Program-made: the position numbers and the translations under genes
Shown: in pieces, positions 50,711 through 59,025 of the stretch
Numbering within the stretch: position 1 is the first letter of the stretch
Layout of the letters: each line of letters starts with the position of its first letter
The notes under the pieces: model-generated
Database searches by the model: none
Told to the model about the DNA's origin: nothing
Seen by the model: the letters and a program-made list of their open reading frames with translations, nothing else
NCBI RefSeq assembly: GCF_947305105.1
Contig: NZ_CAMZCS010000002.1
Span: 1-64,000 of the forward strand
Reading direction: 5' to 3'
From: an uncultured Fibrobacter sp.
GTDB lineage: Bacteria > Fibrobacterota > Fibrobacteria > Fibrobacterales > Fibrobacteraceae
DNA: 64,000 nt

Positions 50711-51424
50711 ATGGGTGTTCTTAGGACCATAGAAAATTTTGTTTTTGGTATGGATTGCCTCGGTTGCGGCAAAAGTTCGGATGCACTGGACCCGTGGCTG
50801 TGCCCGGACTGCGAGCGCCGGCTGAAGCGTGAGTCGCTCGGGATGAGTTTCCCTGCGCCCGACGTGTTCTGCCTTTACCCGATGGATTCGCTCACGCGGC
50901 GCCTTATCCATTCGCTCAAGTACAAATCGATACCTGGGATGGCTCGCTTTCTGGTGCGCCACTCGTCGGCGATGCCGGGAGGCGTAATTCACCAGACTGT
51001 GGATACGCTCCCGAGACCGTTTTTCTTTGTGCCTGTACCGCTTCATAGGGCGCGTTACAGGGAGCGGGGCTACAACCAGGCCGAGATGATTGCGAGGGCA
51101 CTTGCCGAGCTGTACGGCGGCCGTGTGTGCCGCTGGCTCCGACGTAGGACGTTTCGGGTATCGCAGACCAAACTGTCGCGCTCGCAACGCGAATGGAATG
51201 TGGCAGGCGCCTTCGAAAGGGCGTTGCCTGCGCGTTTGCCGCCCCGTGGGACGGTTTTCGTGGTAGACGACGTGTTCACCACGGGGGCGACCACGTTCTC
51301 CTGTCTGAGCGCTCTTGGGCGAAATTTCCCGTTGCCTGTTAAAGTCTTTACCTTGCTTTACGATCAGCCGGTCACGGCGGCGGCCGACTATGCTGCAGAC
51401 ATGCAGGAATTTTACGGTGCTTAG
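50711..51424 (+). CDS. comF: ComF family phosphoribosyltransferase-like protein
   Basis: AGGAGG six bases before the ATG at 50711 sets the start of this 237-residue protein. The N terminus has a ComF zinc site (Cys16-x2-Cys19, then CPDC about 20 residues later), and the C-terminal half is a type I PRTase with the PRPP loop VFVVDDVFTTGATT and RGYNQAEMIARALA. In naturally competent bacteria ComF acts in DNA uptake; here the role is inferred from family. It follows rodA after about 110 bases. Confidence 0.9.
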   Translation: MGVLRTIENFVFGMDCLGCGKSSDALDPWLCPDCERRLKRESLGMSFPAPDVFCLYPMDSLTRRLIHSLKYKSIPGMARFLVRHSSAMPGGVIHQTVDTLPRPFFFVPVPLHRARYRERGYNQAEMIARALAELYGGRVCRWLRRRTFRVSQTKLSRSQREWNVAGAFERALPARLPPRGTVFVVDDVFTTGATTFSCLSALGRNFPLPVKVFTLLYDQPVTAAADYAADMQEFYGA

Positions 51425-51432
51425 CAATAAAA

Positions 51433-51461
51433 AAAGAGCCGGCGTAAACCGACTCTTTTTT
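51433..51461. terminator. bidirectional terminator between comF and tRNA-Ser
   Basis: AGAGCCGG pairs with CCGACTCT across CGTAAA (one C-A mismatch), with an A-run before and TTTTT after. Confidence 0.85.
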
Positions 51462-51463
51462 AG

Positions 51464-51544
51464 CGGAGGAAGAGGGACTCGAACCCCCAAGCCTTACGGC
51501 GGCGGTTTTCAAGACCGCTGACTTACCAATTAGCCTATTCCTCC
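51464..51544 (-). tRNA. tRNA-Ser (anticodon TGA)
   Basis: The 81-base cloverleaf has acceptor GGAGGAA/TTCCTCC, D stem GGCT/AGTC, anticodon stem GCGGT/ACCGC around CTTGAAA (anticodon TGA), a 13-base variable arm with GCC/GGC pairing, and T stem GGGGG/CCCTC. Discriminator G. CCA is not encoded. The variable arm is short for tRNA-Ser. Confidence 0.95.
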
Positions 51545-51625
51545 AGGCGAGTGTAAGGTAAAAAAGTTTATCTTCCGTGTCAACAGGTAAACCATTTTGC
51601 TGAAAAGTTTTATACTTTTAAGGTG

Positions 51626-52750
51626 ATGGCTACGGAAGAGCACAAAAACGAAATGGACGACTCTCAGCGGATTCTTCATCTGCTTTTTGAGTATATGCCC
51701 AAGATTGCTTCGGAACGCAAGGTGGACAGTCTCCTTGTGCTCATGAACGATTTGGGGCGTTCCATCGTACGCTCTGACCGCTGTTCCCTGTGGCTTTTGG
51801 ATAAGGAAAAACGCGAACTGTGGACCAAGGTCGCCCATGGTGTCGACGAACTCCGCATCCCGATGGAAGCGGGCTTTGCCGGGCATTGTATGACGACGGG
51901 TGAGTCCTTGCTTGTGGAAGATGCGTACAACGATGAGCGGTTCGACCGCCGCAGCGACGAGAAGACGCACTACCACACGAAGTCCGTGCTGGCCGTCCCC
52001 CTCAAGAATTCTGTCGGGAAGGTCATGGGGGTTTATCAGGCCATCAACAAACAGGGAGAACCGGGGTATTTCACTCCGAAGGATTTAGAAAACCTTTCGC
52101 TTATCGCCGTGTATTCCGCAAAGACTGTGGAATCCACGATGCTCAATGCCGAACTGGAAGCCACCCAGAGGGATATCATCCATATTTTGGGTGATGCGTC
52201 CGAGTACCGCAGTCAGGAGACGGGCGACCACATCCAACGTGTTGCCGAGGTTTCTTACAACCTGGCGAAGTTCATGGGCCTGCCGGAATCCTATTGCCAG
52301 AAGATTCGCCTTGCGGCGCCTCTGCACGACTTGGGCAAGATCGGCATCCCCGATGCGGTGCTCAACAAGCCGGGCCGCCTCAACACGACGGAGTTCGCTG
52401 TCATGAAGACGCATTCCGTCATTGGGCGCGAGATGCTGCGTGCTTCTAAGCGCAAATTGCTACGCTTTGCCGCCGAGATTGCCGGGACCCACCACGAACG
52501 CTGGGACGGCACGGGCTACCCCGACGGGCTGAAGGGCGAGGATATCCCGCTTTCTGGCCGTATCTGCGCTGTAGCCGACGTGCTGGACGCCTTGTCTTGC
52601 CCGCGTTGCTACAAAGAAGCTTGGCCCGAAGAGGACGTGCGCGCCGAGTTCATCAAACAGCGTGGAACGCAGTTCCAACCGGAACTGGTGGATGTCCTTC
52701 TGGATCATTGGGAACTTTTCTACTCTGGATACCGTAACAGGCGAATCTAG
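51626..52750 (+). CDS. GAF - HD-GYP domain protein (putative cyclic-di-GMP phosphodiesterase)
   Basis: The 374-residue soluble protein has a GAF domain (about 30-180) and an HD-GYP domain (about 190-365). HD is at His234-Asp235 (HDLGKIGIPD), downstream His pair at THHERWD, and GYP at 297-299 (GTGYPDGLKGEDIPL), so the metal site and signature appear complete. It probably breaks cyclic-di-GMP in response to a small ligand. No diguanylate cyclase is nearby. ATG 51626 is chosen; AAGG is close before it and a GTG lies in frame just upstream. A clean terminator follows. Confidence 0.9.
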   Translation: MATEEHKNEMDDSQRILHLLFEYMPKIASERKVDSLLVLMNDLGRSIVRSDRCSLWLLDKEKRELWTKVAHGVDELRIPMEAGFAGHCMTTGESLLVEDAYNDERFDRRSDEKTHYHTKSVLAVPLKNSVGKVMGVYQAINKQGEPGYFTPKDLENLSLIAVYSAKTVESTMLNAELEATQRDIIHILGDASEYRSQETGDHIQRVAEVSYNLAKFMGLPESYCQKIRLAAPLHDLGKIGIPDAVLNKPGRLNTTEFAVMKTHSVIGREMLRASKRKLLRFAAEIAGTHHERWDGTGYPDGLKGEDIPLSGRICAVADVLDALSCPRCYKEAWPEEDVRAEFIKQRGTQFQPELVDVLLDHWELFYSGYRNRRI

Positions 52751-52769
52751 GCCCTAAGGGCCTTTTTTT
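52749..52769 (+). terminator. terminator of the HD-GYP gene
   Basis: AGGCCC-TAA-GGGCCT overlaps the stop codon region and is followed by TTTTTTT. Confidence 0.88.
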
Positions 52770-52834
52770 GTGCCTGTAGATTGCTTACAAAAGCGGGGCT
52801 TTTCTAGACCAGCCGTACCATGTAAATTTTGGGT

Positions 52835-52864
52835 AAAAAAAAGCCTCCGTTACCGGAGGCTTTT
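52835..52864 (-). terminator. terminator after tRNA-Phe
   Basis: AAGCCTCCG pairs with CGGAGGCTT around TTAC; on the minus strand it ends in a run of T (A-run at 52835-52842). Confidence 0.85.
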
Positions 52865-52866
52865 CG

Positions 52867-52939
52867 TGGTCCCGGGCGGAATTGAACCGCCGACACGTGG
52901 ATTTTCAGTCCACTGCTCTACCAACTGAGCTACAGAACC
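52867..52939 (-). tRNA. tRNA-Phe (anticodon GAA)
   Basis: The 73-base cloverleaf has acceptor GGTTCTG/CGGGACC, D arm GCTC/GAGC, anticodon stem GTGGA/TCCAC around CTGAAAA (anticodon GAA), and T arm GGCGG/CCGCC. Discriminator A. CCA is not encoded. Confidence 0.96.
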
Positions 52940-53116
52940 ATTTGGGTAGACCAAATTTAGCAAAAATGTGTTCCTTGTCAAGGTGTAAAGAAGATATTAC
53001 CAATGTTTTTTCATTTTTTCTTCATTTTCTACTAGATTTAGTAGTGGATGAATTGAATTGGGCTGTTTCTGCACGGCAACGTGTGGAATGGTTTCTTTAT
53101 TTTATAGGTGGATATT

Positions 53117-55663
53117 GTGCGTTACTTTAAAATGATTCGAAATCTAATGACTGTTGGGGCTGTCGCTGGTTTCTTGCTGGCTTGCGGGAATTCTGAAAGC
53201 GAGGACGTAACACAACCTACCTCTTCCGATTCCAATTTACCGAGTAATCCGAGTAATCCGGATAATCTTCCGCCAAGGATCGATACTACCGAAGTTGTAG
53301 ATCCCAAGACTGGCGAAGTGAATAAGGTCGTTGAAATCAAGGACCCAGAAGTCCATTTGACCATTGAAGATATCACTGAACAGGGTGATACTATTTGGAA
53401 AACAAAAATCGTGTACGTTCCTAGGGATACGGTCGTTCACTGGGTGGGTAAGTCCGCATTGCGTATAACCGAAGTTGTTTCGGTTAACCTGGACTGGCTT
53501 GACGAAGACGGCGATGATCCCGCATGGGTTGAAATCTATAATGCCGGCGATGAAGTCGCGGACCTGAACGGTTATTACCTTGTTGAAAGTTACGACAAAA
53601 CCCGCAAGTGGGCTTTCAGTAACGAGGTTATCCGTCCTAAGTCATTCCGCAATGTGTTCATCTCCAAAAAGAACATTCCGAAGGCATCCGAAGCCAAGGA
53701 TGTCGGTGACCGTCATTATCGTACGCACACCAACTGGAAGCTTGACAAGAATGGTGGCTCCATCTACTTGATCGACAAGTATTACCAGGTTCGCGATACA
53801 GTCCAGTTCCCGGTGCTTGAACCGGGCATGAGCTGGGGCCGTATCGATGGCGGTCTCTGGAGATACATGAGCAAGCCCACTCCCGAAGCCCCGAACACGG
53901 AAGCCGAAGCTTATCAGGGTGTCGTTCCCAAGTTTGATTTTGGCTCTGCGAAGGCCGGCTTCTACAACTCCACGGTTACTTTGAAGAAACCGAAAGTTTC
54001 CGATGGTACCAAGATTCGTTGCACCAAGAACGGTTCCCTTCCCACCAAGGATTCCGAAGAATTTAACAGCGACATGGTCATCGACCATAGCATGGTGCTG
54101 CGCTGCGCCGCTTACAAGGAAGGTTACTTGACGAAGGAAATCGTCACCAACACGTACTTCATCAACGAACAGGTCAAGATGCCGGTGGTCGCTGTGACTG
54201 TGGACTCCGCCTTCTTCAGGGAGAATTACGTCAAGTGCGAAGCTTCTGATCCTGATGAATGTCCGAGAGGCATGTATGCCGACGTGGAACGTCCGGTCCA
54301 TGTGGAATATTTCGAGAAGGGCAGCGATTCTAAGGAAAAAACTTGGGAAATCGATGCTGGCATTTCGCTCATGGGTAACTGGAGCCGTGTCAAGGACAAG
54401 AAGTCTGTTGCCATTGTGATGCGTGAAAAGTACCAGAATGGGCGCATCAACTACCCGCTGTTCCCGACGAACCCGAATGTCACCAAGTACAAGGCTTTCA
54501 ACCTCCGCAACAATGGTAACCGCTTCGTGAGCGACTACATTGAAGATGCTATGGGTGGGGAAATCTTGAACGGCAGCGGTGTGGATTATCAGCATAGCCG
54601 TCAGGTGGTCGTGTTCTATAACGGCCGTTACTACGGCATCCACGACATGCGTGAACGCTTCAACGAGAGCTATGTCGAATCTAACTACGGCATTGACAGC
54701 AAGACGGTTGACATGGTCAAGCACCTGAACGACAGCTTGCATGCCAATGGCGGCACTACGGATGCTTACGCACAGATGCTCCAGTTCATCGGTACGAACG
54801 ATTTCTCTGGTGAAAATAACGCCAAATACGAAGAAGCGAAGAAATTGATTGATGTGGGTAACTTCGCCGACTACATGGCTGCCGAAATCTACATCCACAA
54901 CGGTGACTGGCCGAACAACAACGTTCGCGCTTGGCGCAGTCCGGAACAGCCCTGGAAGTTCATGGTCTATGACTTGGACCATGGCTTTGGCTGGCAGTGG
55001 GGTGTTGAAGACCCGAATAGCGAAAAGTTCAATGACGGGACTAACATGTTTACCTGGATCAAGCAGGGTGGCGGTAAGCACCTCTGTAAGGAAACCGGCT
55101 GCTTTGCCAACCTGTACATCCAGCTTATCAAGAACCCCGATTTCAAGCGCCTGTTCATCAACCGCAGCTGCGCTATGTGGAAAGGCTACTTGAATGGTAA
55201 TAATGTGAGCAAGGTCGTCGACCAGATGGTCGCTACCATTCCGTCGTCCGAAAAGGATAGGGACCTTGAAAAATTCAAGCAGAATGAAATGTACTATCCA
55301 GGCGGATTCGACTGGAAGGGTGATCGTCTCAAGGAATGGGCAAGATCTCGCGATGGTGAAGTTGTCAGCCTCTACAAGGGCGAATTCTTCAAGGATGATG
55401 GAGATGCCAAACTTGTGTCGGTCAAGATTAAAGCCGATGGTGATGGCTCTGTGCTCATGGAAGGCATGAATCTGCCGGGAACGAGCTCGCCTACGAACTA
55501 TTCTGGCGAATTCTTCAATGGAATGCAGATGGAACTGACCGCCGTGCCAACGAATGGTGCCGTGTTCAAGAGCTGGTCGGGCTGCGAAGCCGTAGAAGGC
55601 AAGCCGGAAACCTGCCGTGCAACGATTACGGATGGTTTGACGATTACAGCTAGCTTCAAGTAA
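53117..55663 (+). CDS. CotH-kinase lipoprotein with lamin-tail and InlB-like domains
   Basis: GTG at 53117 is chosen (AGGTGG five bases upstream), giving 848 residues with lipobox FLLAC (Cys23). After a polar linker come a lamin-tail-like domain (about 110-190, ALRITEVVSVNLDW), a chitobiase/hexosaminidase-like segment (about 270-350), and a CotH kinase-like domain (about 355-700). In the latter ISLMGNWSRVKDKKS, FNLRNNGNR and MVYDLDHGFGWQW carry the candidate catalytic residues. A C-terminal divergent InlB-type beta repeat (about 770-848) follows. CotH proteins phosphorylate Ser in spore-coat or extracellular proteins. Here a surface role is inferred; the substrate is unknown. Confidence 0.85.
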   Translation: MRYFKMIRNLMTVGAVAGFLLACGNSESEDVTQPTSSDSNLPSNPSNPDNLPPRIDTTEVVDPKTGEVNKVVEIKDPEVHLTIEDITEQGDTIWKTKIVYVPRDTVVHWVGKSALRITEVVSVNLDWLDEDGDDPAWVEIYNAGDEVADLNGYYLVESYDKTRKWAFSNEVIRPKSFRNVFISKKNIPKASEAKDVGDRHYRTHTNWKLDKNGGSIYLIDKYYQVRDTVQFPVLEPGMSWGRIDGGLWRYMSKPTPEAPNTEAEAYQGVVPKFDFGSAKAGFYNSTVTLKKPKVSDGTKIRCTKNGSLPTKDSEEFNSDMVIDHSMVLRCAAYKEGYLTKEIVTNTYFINEQVKMPVVAVTVDSAFFRENYVKCEASDPDECPRGMYADVERPVHVEYFEKGSDSKEKTWEIDAGISLMGNWSRVKDKKSVAIVMREKYQNGRINYPLFPTNPNVTKYKAFNLRNNGNRFVSDYIEDAMGGEILNGSGVDYQHSRQVVVFYNGRYYGIHDMRERFNESYVESNYGIDSKTVDMVKHLNDSLHANGGTTDAYAQMLQFIGTNDFSGENNAKYEEAKKLIDVGNFADYMAAEIYIHNGDWPNNNVRAWRSPEQPWKFMVYDLDHGFGWQWGVEDPNSEKFNDGTNMFTWIKQGGGKHLCKETGCFANLYIQLIKNPDFKRLFINRSCAMWKGYLNGNNVSKVVDQMVATIPSSEKDRDLEKFKQNEMYYPGGFDWKGDRLKEWARSRDGEVVSLYKGEFFKDDGDAKLVSVKIKADGDGSVLMEGMNLPGTSSPTNYSGEFFNGMQMELTAVPTNGAVFKSWSGCEAVEGKPETCRATITDGLTITASFK

Positions 55664-55687
55664 GATTGTTTTTTAGCAAAATTTTTC

Positions 55688-55720
55688 GCGCGGGCTTTTA
55701 AGTCCGCGCTTTTGTTTTTT
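55688..55720 (+). terminator. terminator of the CotH gene
   Basis: GCGCGGGC pairs with GTCCGCGC across TTTTAA, followed by TTTTG then TTTTTT. Confidence 0.9.
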
Positions 55721-55759
55721 GTGCGTGGCTTGCGCTAGGTATATTTCTAAATTTGTGGC

Positions 55760-56461
55760 ATGAAGAGCCCTGTGCGCAAAATGTTCGACGAAATTGCAAA
55801 CCGCTATGATTTCTTGAATCATGCGTTGAGCGGCTGCCAGGATATTCTTTGGCGCAGGAACTGCTGCCGCGAGCTGAAACGCATAAAACCGGGCAAGCGT
55901 TTGCTCGACCTTTGTGGTGGGACGGGTGACTTCGCGGCGACTTACGAGAAATTCAACGGTGTACAGGATGTCGCCATTCTGGGTGATTTTTCGTACGGCA
56001 TGCTGAAGGGGGCCGCGGGCAAGAAAACGTCGGCTGTACCTGTGCAACTCGATGCAATGAAGATGCCTTTTGCCGACGGTTCGTTTGATGTAATTTTGAA
56101 CGGATTTGGAATGCGTAATCTCCCTAATGCAGAAGGCGGCTTGCGGGAATCCGCTCGCGTCCTTTCGGATGGCGGTTATTTGCAGGTGCTTGAATTTTTT
56201 TCGCCACGGAATGTGTTCAACAAGTTTTTCTACAAGAGGCTTGCGCCCTTGTTCATCCCGGTGCTCGGTGCGTTCTTTAGCAAGCGGGATGCGTATGAAT
56301 ATTTGGTGAATTCGATTATCCGTTTTTTGCCTGTGGCGGACTTTGTTGCCTTGGCAGAGAAGAACGGCTTTGAGCTCGTGCATGTGAAACCCTGCTTTTT
56401 CGGGGTGGCGTACCGCGTGCTTTTACGCCGGAAGTCTGTGCCGGCGGGAGGTGAAGCGTGA
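55760..56461 (+). CDS. menG: demethylmenaquinone methyltransferase (UbiE/MenG)
   Basis: The 233-residue SAM methyltransferase does the last step of menaquinone synthesis. Features are VRKMFDEIANRYDFLNHALS, the SAM motif LLDLCGGTGDFA, DAMKMPFADGSFDVI, and NGFGMRNLPNAEGGLRESARVL. It matches UbiE/MenG in length. TATATT lies about 15 bases upstream and there is no Shine-Dalgarno, so its leader is short. ubiX overlaps its stop (GTGA) and ubiA follows, forming a quinone set that fits the mqnB-mqnD genes in the window. Confidence 0.93.
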   Translation: MKSPVRKMFDEIANRYDFLNHALSGCQDILWRRNCCRELKRIKPGKRLLDLCGGTGDFAATYEKFNGVQDVAILGDFSYGMLKGAAGKKTSAVPVQLDAMKMPFADGSFDVILNGFGMRNLPNAEGGLRESARVLSDGGYLQVLEFFSPRNVFNKFFYKRLAPLFIPVLGAFFSKRDAYEYLVNSIIRFLPVADFVALAEKNGFELVHVKPCFFGVAYRVLLRRKSVPAGGEA

Positions 56462-57024
56462 ACCGCTATATTCTTGGGGTGACTGGCGCTAGCGGGGCCA
56501 TTTACGCCACGCGCACGGCGATGCACTTGAAACGCCTCGGGCATGATGTGTCGCTGATTGTGACGGCGCCGGGCCGCGAAGTCGTGGAATACGAAGGGCA
56601 AAAGGCGCTTTTTGATTATGTCGATAGCGTGTTCAATGTGGACGATTTTTTTGCGGAATGTGCGAGCGGTTCTGCCGACTATGCGGGCATGGCCGTGGTG
56701 CCGTGTTCCATGGGAACGCTCGGGCGCATTGCTGCGGGAACTTCGGACAATTTGCTGGTGCGCAGCGCGGACGTGTGCCTCAAGGAGCGCCGCCCGTTGG
56801 TAATTGTACCCCGCGAGATGCCGTACAACTTGATTCACCTCGAAAATATGGAACGGGTGACTCGCGCCGGTGCCGTGGTGATTCCTGCTTCGCCGCAGTT
56901 CTACAGCAAGCCAGCCTCCATCGAAGACCTTGTGGATACCGTTGTCGCAAAAGTCCTCAAGCACTTGGGTGCGGGTTCTGCTGCGGACTGTGCCGAAATC
57001 GTCAAACCGTGGGGAACCCCCTAA
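56458..57024 (+). CDS. ubiX: flavin prenyltransferase UbiX
   Basis: The GTG start overlaps the menG stop (GTGA). The 188-residue product has GVTGASGAIYATR near the start, then VVPCSMGTLGRIAAGTSDNL and RADVCLKE-like RSADVCLKERRPLVIVPREMP, the typical UbiX/Pad1 pattern. It makes prenylated FMN, the cofactor of UbiD decarboxylases. In futalosine organisms a UbiX/UbiD pair works in the late menaquinone steps; no ubiD lies in this window. Confidence 0.94.
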   Translation: MNRYILGVTGASGAIYATRTAMHLKRLGHDVSLIVTAPGREVVEYEGQKALFDYVDSVFNVDDFFAECASGSADYAGMAVVPCSMGTLGRIAAGTSDNLLVRSADVCLKERRPLVIVPREMPYNLIHLENMERVTRAGAVVIPASPQFYSKPASIEDLVDTVVAKVLKHLGAGSAADCAEIVKPWGTP

Positions 57025-57065
57025 CCCCAAATCCCTAACCACTAACCACCAACCACTAACCACTT
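57017..57065 (+). repeat. ACTAACCAC-type leader repeat before ubiA
   Basis: CCCCCTAACCCC, CCCTAACCACTAACCACC and AACCACTAACCAC in tandem, beginning at the ubiX stop and ending seven bases before the ubiA ATG at 57072. No Shine-Dalgarno is present. Confidence 0.7.
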
Positions 57066-57071
57066 TTCTTC

Positions 57072-57965
57072 ATGCTCCACAAAATCCTCGAATTCGGCCA
57101 TCTCGTTCGCTTCAGCCACTCGCTGTTCGCGATGCCTTTTGCCCTCGGTTCCATGTGGGTGGCGGCAAACGGTTTCCGTGGTATGACTGCTGCCGAGACT
57201 GCGCGGATTGTCTTGCTCATCGTGGGCTGCATGGTGACTGCCCGCAACAGCGCGATGAGTTTCAACCGCATTGCCGATGCCGATATCGATGCGAAGAACC
57301 CGCGCACTGCAAAACGCCATTTGCCGGATGGGCGCCTGAGCAAGGCTTCGGTCATCGCGTTCCTCGCCGTCAACGGATTGCTGTTCGTGTTGTTCGCCTT
57401 TTTGCTGCAGCCCATCGCGGGCGCGCTCGCGCTTCCGGTGTGGCTTTTGCTGCTCTCGTATTCGTACTGGAAGCGCTTCTCGTGGCTTTGCCACTGGTTC
57501 CTCGGCTTCGCCATCGGAATGAGCCCGCTCGGCGCCTGGATTGCCATTCGCGGCGAGTTTGCCGTGTTCCCGATATTCCTGCTTGTGATTCTCATGCTCT
57601 GGATGGGCGGTTTCGACATTATCTATGCGACGCAGGACGAAGAAATCGACCGTGCGATGGGGCTACATTCGGTGCCCGCCCGCTTTGGCCGCAAGCGTGC
57701 CTTGCAGATTGCTTTCTGGAGCCACATCGCCATGCTCGCTCTATGTGGAGCGTTCGGCTTTGTCTGGAACATGGGATTGCCTTGGTGGATTGTGTCGGGC
57801 CTCATGGCCGCAGCAGTTCTTTATATTCATTTATTCAGAAAATCCGATGACCTGGATGCCATGAATCGCGACTTTTTCTTGGCGAACGTCGCCATCAGCG
57901 TGCTCGTGATGGCAGGGCTCATCGTGTGGATTTGCATGGGAGGCGACGTCAATGCCCTTTATTAA
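57072..57965 (+). CDS. UbiA-family prenyltransferase (MqnP-like)
   Basis: The 297-residue membrane protein has the UbiA aspartate motifs: SFNRIADADIDAKNPRT in the first and YATQDEEID in the second, with about nine membrane helices. It attaches a polyprenyl chain to the naphthoate-type ring. Given menG, ubiX and the mqn genes, the likely role is MqnP, prenylation of 1,4-dihydroxy-6-naphthoate, rather than 4-hydroxybenzoate in ubiquinone. No Shine-Dalgarno; a repeat leader precedes the ATG. A small membrane protein gene overlaps its end by 14 bases. Confidence 0.9.
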   Translation: MLHKILEFGHLVRFSHSLFAMPFALGSMWVAANGFRGMTAAETARIVLLIVGCMVTARNSAMSFNRIADADIDAKNPRTAKRHLPDGRLSKASVIAFLAVNGLLFVLFAFLLQPIAGALALPVWLLLLSYSYWKRFSWLCHWFLGFAIGMSPLGAWIAIRGEFAVFPIFLLVILMLWMGGFDIIYATQDEEIDRAMGLHSVPARFGRKRALQIAFWSHIAMLALCGAFGFVWNMGLPWWIVSGLMAAAVLYIHLFRKSDDLDAMNRDFFLANVAISVLVMAGLIVWICMGGDVNALY

Positions 57966-58170
57966 AAAGCCCTTTACTACCGAAGACAAAATCAAGATGT
58001 TTGAACGCATGGGCTCCACTGCCGCCGTCATCGCGCTCGTACTTGTTGTCCTCATCGAGACTGGCCTTGCCGGCGAGAACAGGGAAGCCGCCGATACGGC
58101 CCTCACGGCGATGATTGTAGTACTTGCCGTCTCGCTTGTCGGCAGTATGTTCTTCAAACGTAAAAAATAG
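57952..58170 (+). CDS. small two-helix membrane protein
   Basis: The 72-residue product has two hydrophobic helices (STAAVIALVLVVLIETGLA and ALTAMIVVLAVSLVGSMFF) joined by a short charged loop and framed by Lys-rich ends. GGGAGG lies before the ATG inside the ubiA end, and the gene overlaps ubiA by 14 bases, so it is made together with it. No family is recognised. It may be a partner of the prenyltransferase, but this is inference. Confidence 0.7.
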   Translation: MPFIKKPFTTEDKIKMFERMGSTAAVIALVLVVLIETGLAGENREAADTALTAMIVVLAVSLVGSMFFKRKK

Positions 58171-58173
58171 TCC

Positions 58174-59013
58174 CTAAATTTCCAAATCCGCGCTGTAGAC
58201 GGTTTCGATTGTCCCGTCGTCACATTCAAATTTGAGGCTGCCGTCTTCTTGCATGTCGAGGATTTTGCCGTGTTTGCGGATGGGTTGCCCGCTCATGTCC
58301 AACTCGATAATCGTGCCCGGCGCCCCGATGAACTTGTCCATCTTGCGCCAAGCGTTAACCCACGGGGTAATGCCGAATGCCGTGAACTGCTTCACTGCGC
58401 GTTCCAGGCTCCCGATAAGGGCCTTGAGCAGTTTTTCGCGGTCGACTTCGAATCCGAGAATCGCCTTGAGCGTCGTGATTTCGCGGTTGAGTTCTGCGTA
58501 GTCTTCCGGGTCGCTGTTCACGTTGATGCCGACGCCCATGGAAAGAGCGGGGACGGTCCTGCCGTGCGAGTTGTTGACCGTGCTGGCCGGGATATAGACT
58601 ATTTCGGAGAGGATCCCGCAGAACTTGCTTTTGCCGTAAAGGATGTCGTTAGGCCACTTGACGGTAATCTTTGTGCCGTCGCTTGCGGGCTGTTCCTGCA
58701 TTCCGGTGAATACCTCGGCGAACGTGAGTGCTGCGACTTGGGTAATCTGCGCAAAGCGCTTCGGGGGAATGCCTTCGAGCGGAATGAGGATGTTGAAGTA
58801 GAGGTTCTTGCCGACAGGCGAACTCCAGGTTCTCTCGTGCCGTCCGCGCCCTGCGCTCTGCGAATTTGCGACAAAGAGGGTGCCCGGCGGAATTAGCCCT
58901 TCGCGGGCCTGTTCCTTCATGTGTGTGTGCGTGCTGCCGATTTCGTCAAAGAGTCTTGCCGGTGCGCTGTCAAAGCCGAATACCTGCCAGTCATGGAATT
59001 TGTGTGCTTCCAT
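58174..59013 (-). CDS. birA: biotin-[acetyl-CoA carboxylase] ligase
   Basis: The 279-residue product is BirA without the N-terminal DNA-binding domain (it begins with the catalytic domain, FDEIGSTHTHMKEQAREGL). It has the biotinyl-AMP loop GRGRHERTW and VKWPNDILYGKSKFCGIL, then a small C-terminal beta domain. It attaches biotin to carboxylases and, lacking the HTH, is not expected to act as a repressor. The coding start overlaps none; the preceding gene stops 12 bases upstream, so they are probably cotranscribed. Confidence 0.94.
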   Translation of the reverse strand: MEAHKFHDWQVFGFDSAPARLFDEIGSTHTHMKEQAREGLIPPGTLFVANSQSAGRGRHERTWSSPVGKNLYFNILIPLEGIPPKRFAQITQVAALTFAEVFTGMQEQPASDGTKITVKWPNDILYGKSKFCGILSEIVYIPASTVNNSHGRTVPALSMGVGINVNSDPEDYAELNREITTLKAILGFEVDREKLLKALIGSLERAVKQFTAFGITPWVNAWRKMDKFIGAPGTIIELDMSGQPIRKHGKILDMQEDGSLKFECDDGTIETVYSADLEI

Positions 59014-59025
59014 CTGCGGTTCCGG

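Noticed and set aside
53642-55081. Long minus-strand frame opposite the CotH gene
   Set aside because: Shadow of the coding bias; the + strand domains are recognisable.
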